Assembly: GCA_964571855.1 (NCBI GenBank) | Contig: CAZNDO010000002.1 | Coordinates: 558,001-622,000, forward strand | Direction of reading: 5' to 3' | Length of the DNA stretch: 64,000 nt | Source of the DNA: CAYYFX01 sp964571855 | GTDB taxonomy: Bacteria > ARS69 | Shown here: in pieces, positions 59,667-64,000 of the stretch | How the letters are laid out: the number at the start of each line of letters is the position of its first letter | Numbering within the stretch: the first letter of the stretch is position 1 | The notes under the pieces: generated by a model | The model's input: the letters and a program-made list of their open reading frames with translations, nothing else | What the model was told of the DNA's origin: nothing | Database searches by the model: none | Translations under genes and position numbers: made by a program

Positions 59667-61400
59667 GTGAACTGGACCCGCTGGATCCCCGTCGCCGCCC
59701 TTGCCGGCATCGCCGCTTCCGCCCACGCCGACGACTTCCAGGTCTCCACCGGTGGCTCCATCGCCGCGGCCATGGCCTCGGCCGGCTTCGGCGATCGCGT
59801 CCTCGTGCAGGAGGGCACGTACTTCGAGCACATCACGCTGAAGGACGGCGTGGAACTCCGCGGCGGCTACGACGGCTCCTTCTCCGAGGGCTCGCGCAAC
59901 CCGCTGGCGAACGAGACGATCATCCACGGGTCGGGCACGGGCCCCGCGATCACGTCGGGGACCGCGGTCACCTCCCTCACCATCGTGGACGGCTTCACGC
60001 TCACGGGCGGCGGCGGCACCCCGGGCGCGGGCGTGCTCGTGATCGGCGGCTCGCCGATCTTCGCGAACAACGATATCTCCGGGAACCGCCGCGCCGGCGC
60101 CGCGGGTGGAGCGTACGTGCACTCCGCATCGTCCGCGCGCTTCGAGAACAACACGTTCCGCGACAACTCCTCCCAGGGCTCCGGCGGCGGGATCCGCATC
60201 GAGCACTCCCCGGCAGTGCTCGTGGGCAACACGTTCGAGCGCTGCGTGGCCCCGCACTCCGGCGGCGCGGTGTACGTGCTGAACAGCGCGGTGGCGTGCA
60301 CATCGAACGTGTACCGGGACTGTGTGTCCGGCGAGGGCGGCGGCGGCGGGATGTACCTCCAGCATGCCACCGGGGTGAAGCTCTCGGGCGACGTCTTCGA
60401 GAACTGCCGCGCGCCGTACGGCGGCGGGCTGTACGCGCGGGACGACGCCGCGTTCACCGCCACGAACGTGGAGTTCAACGACTGCACCGGCACGTCGGCC
60501 GGAGGCGGCGTGGGACTGTCGAACTTCTGCACCGTGACGTTCGTGGACTGTCGCTTCCAGGGCTGCAGCTCGTCGGGCGCCGGCGGCGGCGTCTGGGCGC
60601 GGCAGGCCGCGGTGAGCTTCATGGGCATCGACGCGACGGACGCGGTCCCCACCGCCCTCTTCGCGGACTGCAGCGCCGTCGGCTCGGGCGGCGGGGTCAG
60701 CGCGGACTCCTGCAATGGCACCATCCAGGCCGTCCGGTTCGAGAACTGCTCTTCGGACTCTATGGGTGGCGGCTACTACGGTCATGCCAGCGAGTACATC
60801 GTGCGCCGGAGCGCCTTCGTTTCCTGCGCCGCGTTCGACGGCGGCGGGATCGCGATCCGGTGGACGCAGCCGGGGTTCAGCTCGCCGCCGGTGCGGCGCT
60901 CCACGCTCGTGAACAACACGTTCTGGGGCTGCAGTGCCACCGGCGCGAATCTGGCGGGCGGCATCCAGCTCATGGGGTACGGTACGAGCATCAACGTCGC
61001 GGACCTGCGTGGGAACATCGTCGCGAACACGATGGCCGGCGCCTGCATCCGATGTGGACAGACCACGCAGGCCGCCGGGCGACCGAGCATCCTGTGCGCT
61101 ACCTTGAACAAGAATCCGTCGAATCCCACGCCGGAGGTCCCGGGAACGGCCGCCAACGGCTGCGTAGCCGCGTTCAGCGCAAGCCCCACGAACCGGATCG
61201 CCGACCCGCTCCTGTGCGCTCCCCCGGCGAACCTCCAGCTCCAGATCTGCAGCCCGGACGTGGCCGACAACGCCTGCCCGCAGACCGAGAGCAAGGTCAA
61301 CCGCGGCGCGGCCCCGGACGGATCCGAGTGTCCCTGCGGCGGCATCATCTCCGCCCTGGAGCCCACCACCTGGGGTAAGATCAAGACCATGTACCGCTAG
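59667..61400 (+). CDS. Secreted parallel beta-helix protein with C-terminal TWGKIKTMYR tail
   Basis: A 577-residue protein from a GTG with GGAGG six bases upstream. A signal peptide (MNWTRWIPVAALAGIAASAHA) is followed by the DUF1565-like opening IAAAMASAGFGDRVLVQEGTYFEHITLKDGVELRGGYDG, then about 13 turns of right-handed parallel beta helix (FANNDISGNRRAG, FENNTFRDNSSQGSGGGIRIEHS and similar, with stacked Asn and Gly-Gly-Gly turns). The body is rich in Cys. The end, LEPTTWGKIKTMYR, is a variant of the tail shared with three others. Beta-helix proteins of this kind bind or cut polysaccharide, or act as adhesins. No pectin-lyase catalytic set is visible. Confidence 0.8.
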   Translation: MNWTRWIPVAALAGIAASAHADDFQVSTGGSIAAAMASAGFGDRVLVQEGTYFEHITLKDGVELRGGYDGSFSEGSRNPLANETIIHGSGTGPAITSGTAVTSLTIVDGFTLTGGGGTPGAGVLVIGGSPIFANNDISGNRRAGAAGGAYVHSASSARFENNTFRDNSSQGSGGGIRIEHSPAVLVGNTFERCVAPHSGGAVYVLNSAVACTSNVYRDCVSGEGGGGGMYLQHATGVKLSGDVFENCRAPYGGGLYARDDAAFTATNVEFNDCTGTSAGGGVGLSNFCTVTFVDCRFQGCSSSGAGGGVWARQAAVSFMGIDATDAVPTALFADCSAVGSGGGVSADSCNGTIQAVRFENCSSDSMGGGYYGHASEYIVRRSAFVSCAAFDGGGIAIRWTQPGFSSPPVRRSTLVNNTFWGCSATGANLAGGIQLMGYGTSINVADLRGNIVANTMAGACIRCGQTTQAAGRPSILCATLNKNPSNPTPEVPGTAANGCVAAFSASPTNRIADPLLCAPPANLQLQICSPDVADNACPQTESKVNRGAAPDGSECPCGGIISALEPTTWGKIKTMYR

Positions 61401-61436
61401 CCCGGCGGTCCCCATCCCCTGCTCCGAGGTTCCCGT

Positions 61437-61874
61437 TTGAAGCCGAGGTCGATTCCCGCCCTGGCGGCCGCTGTGACGGCCGTCGTCGCCGCCGCCGCCG
61501 TCGCCTTCGCCGCCGCGCGGGACGCGGGCACGGGCTACGAGCTCCAGAACGTGGAGGTCATGGACCCGTCCATGCGCCTCCCCGAGGCCCGCCGCTACAT
61601 GGTCGCGTTCAACGAGGCGCTCGGCGTGCAGTGCCGGGACTGCCACGTGCTCCGGGACTTCGCGTCCGACGAGAAGCCGCTCAAGCTCGTCGCCCGCGAG
61701 ATGATGAAGATGCAGGTGGAGCTGAACGAGCAGCACTTCCCCGGCCAGGGCGAGCGCATCAACTGCTGGACCTGCCACCGCGGGCAGCGCATTCCGCCGC
61801 TGTCGTCCGGGCTCACGGACGAGGCGCGCGACGCCGTGCTGCAGGATGTGGAGAAGGAAGCCGCCGGGAAGTAG
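61437..61874 (+). CDS. Dihaem c-type cytochrome
   Basis: A 145-residue protein beginning at a TTG at 61437; no stronger start is seen. A signal or anchor helix (AAVTAVVAAAAVAFAAA) precedes two haem-binding motifs: CRDCH at about 66-70 and CWTCH at about 110-114. The layout NVEVMDPSMRLPEARRYMVAFNEALGVQCRDCHV... followed by INCWTCHRGQ resembles the haem-binding repeats of photosynthetic reaction-centre cytochrome c subunits (c-type cytochromes of the PSRC family), which also occur in non-phototrophs. It would carry electrons on the outer side of the inner membrane. It lies 36 bases downstream of the beta-helix gene, on the same strand. Confidence 0.85.
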   Translation: MKPRSIPALAAAVTAVVAAAAVAFAAARDAGTGYELQNVEVMDPSMRLPEARRYMVAFNEALGVQCRDCHVLRDFASDEKPLKLVAREMMKMQVELNEQHFPGQGERINCWTCHRGQRIPPLSSGLTDEARDAVLQDVEKEAAGK

Positions 61875-62023
61875 GCCGGATCCGGCAACCTACGCGGCGG
61901 CGGGCAGGCCGCCCGGGGGCGAACCCGCCCGCGCCGGTGCTCGGAGGTATGCGAGCAATCCGACCCTAGCTCCGGGACAGGCGGCTGTCAAGGGACGCCA
62001 AAACCGGCGAAGTGCGGCGGCGC

Positions 62024-62099
62024 TGGTGTGCCCGGTGGGCATCGAACCCACGACCCCCGGATTAAAAGTCCAGTGCTCTACCAACTGAGCTACGGGCAC
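62024..62099 (-). tRNA. tRNA-Lys (UUU)
   Basis: Minus strand: acceptor stem GTGCCCG/CGGGCAC, D arm AGCTCAGTTGGTAGAGC, anticodon loop with TTT in GGACTTTTAATCC, T arm GTGGGTTCGATGCCCAC and encoded CCA at 62024. It is 76 bases long and all arms pair. No integrated element is seen at its 3' end. Confidence 0.96.
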
Positions 62100-62229
62100 C
62101 CAGCCGCACCGGGAGACGCCGCGGGGGCGCCGCGCCCGATCCGGGCAGTCTAGGAAGGTCCGCTCCGGCCCGTCAACGCCGCCCGGCCCGGGCCGCGTTC
62201 CGGCCGCGCCCGCGCGCGCGGCCGCCGCC

Positions 62230-63507
62230 TCAGGCCAGCGTGACGATCTCGTCCCGCTCCGCCCCCACGCCCACGAGCGCCACCCGGCAGCCGCACCGCT
62301 CGGCGATCCGCCCCAGGTACGCCCGCGCGTTGGACGGGAGGTCCTTCGCCTGCCGCGCCGCGGACAGGGGCTCCGTCCAGCCGGGCATCTCCTCGTACAC
62401 CACCTCCACCCGGCCGAGCTTCGCCACGGACCACGGGAACTCCTTCGTCTCCTCCCCGTCCACGCGGTAGGCCACGCCGATCCGCAGGGGATCGATGCCG
62501 GTGAGGATGTCCAGCTTCGTGATGGCGAGCGCGGTGATGCCGTTCACGTCCACGGCGTAGCGCGCGGCCACCGCGTCGAACCAGCCGCAGCGCCGCGGCC
62601 GGCCCGTCGTTGCGCCGTACTCCGCGCCCTTCGCGCGCAGCGCCTCCCCCTCCGCGCCGTGCAGCTCGGACGGGAACGGGCCGTTGCCCACGCGCGTGCA
62701 GTACGCCTTCGCCACGCCCCAGGTCTCGTTGATCGCGGTGGGCGGAAGGCCCGAGCCCGCGGCCGCGCCGCCCGAAGTGGCGGACGAGCTGGTGGCGAAG
62801 GGGTACGTGCCGTGATCCAGGTCCAGGAGCGTTCCCTGCGCGCCCTCGAGCAGGATCTCCTCCCGCTCGGCCGCGGCGCGCCGCAGCATGGCGCCCGTGT
62901 CCGCCACGAGCGGCGCCAGGATGCCCGCGGCGCGGCGCGCCTCGGCCACCACGTCCGCCGCGTCCAGCCCCTTCGCGCCGTACCGCCCCTTCAGGACGTG
63001 GTTCATCTCCTCCGCTTCCTCGGTCACGCGGGCCTCCAGCGTGTCCGGCTCCAGGAGGTCCCCCACGCGCACGCCGCGCCGCAGCACCTTGTCCCCGTAC
63101 GCGGGGCCGATGCCGCGGCCCGTGGTCCCGATGGCGGCGGCGCCGCGTGCCTCCTCGCTCACCTTGTCCAGGAGCCGGTGCGTGGACAGGATCAGATGCG
63201 CGCGCGGGCTGACGAACACGCGCCCGTCGCAGCGCACGCCGCCGCGCTCCAGCTCGTCGATCTCCGCCTGCAGCGTGTTCGCGTCCACGACGACGCCGTT
63301 CCCGAGGAGGCACATGACCTTCGGGTTCAGGATGCCGCTGGGGATGTGGTGCAGGATGGTCTTCTTCCCGGCGATCACCACGGTGTGCCCCGCGTTCGGC
63401 CCGCCGCCGAAGCGCGCGATCACGGACGTGCGCGCGCCGAGCCAGTCGACGATCTTGCCCTTCCCCTCGTCGCCCCACTGCACGCCGACCAGCACCCGCA
63501 CCGCCAT
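62230..63507 (-). CDS. purA: Adenylosuccinate synthase
   Basis: A 425-residue PurA of normal length. It joins IMP and aspartate using GTP to give adenylosuccinate, the first step from IMP to AMP. Motifs: the GTP/IMP loop VGVQWGDEGKGKIVDWLGAR (residues 8-27, with catalytic Asp and His partners), GGGPNAGHTVV (near 36), and the block EGAQGTLLDLDHGTYPFATSS (near 220). The C-terminal AYLGRIAERCG is the closing family signature. GAAGGAGTGACGCG precedes the ATG. Four bases separate it from engB upstream, so the two are likely co-transcribed. Confidence 0.97.
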   Translation of the reverse strand: MAVRVLVGVQWGDEGKGKIVDWLGARTSVIARFGGGPNAGHTVVIAGKKTILHHIPSGILNPKVMCLLGNGVVVDANTLQAEIDELERGGVRCDGRVFVSPRAHLILSTHRLLDKVSEEARGAAAIGTTGRGIGPAYGDKVLRRGVRVGDLLEPDTLEARVTEEAEEMNHVLKGRYGAKGLDAADVVAEARRAAGILAPLVADTGAMLRRAAAEREEILLEGAQGTLLDLDHGTYPFATSSSATSGGAAAGSGLPPTAINETWGVAKAYCTRVGNGPFPSELHGAEGEALRAKGAEYGATTGRPRRCGWFDAVAARYAVDVNGITALAITKLDILTGIDPLRIGVAYRVDGEETKEFPWSVAKLGRVEVVYEEMPGWTEPLSAARQAKDLPSNARAYLGRIAERCGCRVALVGVGAERDEIVTLA

Positions 63508-63511
63508 CGCG

Positions 63512-64000
63512 TCACTCCTTCGCCTTCGTCGCCGGGTCGGACCACGCGGCCGCCGCGTCCTCCACCCAGCGCAGCACCTCGGGCCGCCCCTCCCGCGTCA
63601 GGGAGGAGAACGGCTGCACGCGAAGCCCCTCGCAGTCCGCGGCGAGCGCCTTGAGCCGCTTCGCCCGCTCCATGCGGGAGAGCTTGTCGATCTTCGTGGC
63701 CACCACGAGCGCGGGCCGTCCGGAGTCCGCCAGCCACTCCAGCATGGCCGCGTCCTGCGCGGAGGGCGGATGGCGCGCATCCACGAGCTGCAGGATGCCG
63801 CAGAGTTGCTCCCGATCGTCCAGGTAGCCGCGGACCAGGGCGCCCCAGCCCCCCTTCGTGCCCGACGGCGCGCGAGCATACCCGTACCCGGGCAGATCGA
63901 CGAGGTGGTACCGCCCGCCGACGTCGAAGAAGTTGATCTCCCGGGTCCGCCCGGGCGTGCGGCTCACCCGCGCGAGCCCGCGCACGCCGAAGAGCACGTT
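63512..64000 (-). CDS. engB: Ribosome biogenesis GTPase EngB (YsxC/YihA), N-terminus outside window
   Basis: The last 163 codons are present. The visible sequence begins NVLFGVRGLARVSRTPGRTREINFF, so the GRSNVGKSS P-loop lies outside the window. Present are switch I TPGRT, G3 DLPGYGYA, G4 ATKIDKLS and the hydrophobic C-terminal helix. EngB binds GTP and helps 50S subunit assembly. The stop lies four bases before the purA start. Truncation is by the window edge, not a mutation. Confidence 0.95.
   Translation of the reverse strand, partial: NVLFGVRGLARVSRTPGRTREINFFDVGGRYHLVDLPGYGYARAPSGTKGGWGALVRGYLDDREQLCGILQLVDARHPPSAQDAAMLEWLADSGRPALVVATKIDKLSRMERAKRLKALAADCEGLRVQPFSSLTREGRPEVLRWVEDAAAAWSDPATKAKE

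Overview
The window is a GC-rich bacterial chromosome segment. Its outer parts (about 1-16 kb and 56.8-64 kb) are host-like. They hold many secreted proteins ending in a FlgD-like Ig/T9SS-type C-terminal domain, or in a short C-terminal tail with the core SWGxxKxxxR, together with LexA, PurA, EngB and two tRNA genes. This mix recalls uncultured FCB-related lineages such as Candidatus Eisenbacteria. That placement is an inference from protein style; no rRNA is present to test it.

Layout: (1) 0-12.6 kb: a GAF regulator, secreted repeat, protease and sorting-domain proteins, a GT39-type membrane glycosyltransferase, a polysaccharide deacetylase and an orphan PTS EIIA. (2) 12.7-16.3 kb: two secreted proteins with a 0.7 kb stretch of gene relics between them. 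(3) 13.9-23.1 kb: a plastic region in which short minus-strand genes (an HTH/nucleotidyltransferase pair, secreted proteins, pseudogenes) are each followed by a copy of the same roughly 100-bp repeat, all in one orientation, with partial duplications and internal deletions. It looks like a gene-cassette array, but no integron integrase or canonical attC was recognised. (4) 23.3-47.4 kb: a defence island. It has a DUF4407 membrane protein, a HEPN-like protein, an OLD-family ATPase/TOPRIM nuclease with a DUF2971-like partner, and a complete class 1 DISARM system (drmD-drmMI-drmA-drmB-drmC). Upstream lie nuclease-like proteins, a PIN protein, an XRE/ImmA protein and a YdjM-like protein, four of them joined by 4-nt stop/start overlaps. 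(5) 47.5-56.7 kb: a phage-like module (TerL, TerS, membrane protein, ParB-like protein, Dam-type methylase, HTH protein, hypothetical) with no head or tail genes in view. It ends in a large serine recombinase whose 3' end runs antisense into tRNA-Glu. (6) 56.8-64 kb: host genes, with lexA beside a shrunken DnaE2-like protein, a beta-helix secreted protein, a dihaem cytochrome, tRNA-Lys, purA and engB.

Working model: a recombinase-mobilised, phage-derived element sits at tRNA-Glu and carries defence cargo dominated by DISARM. Its left end is not resolved and may lie within or beside the repeat-rich region.
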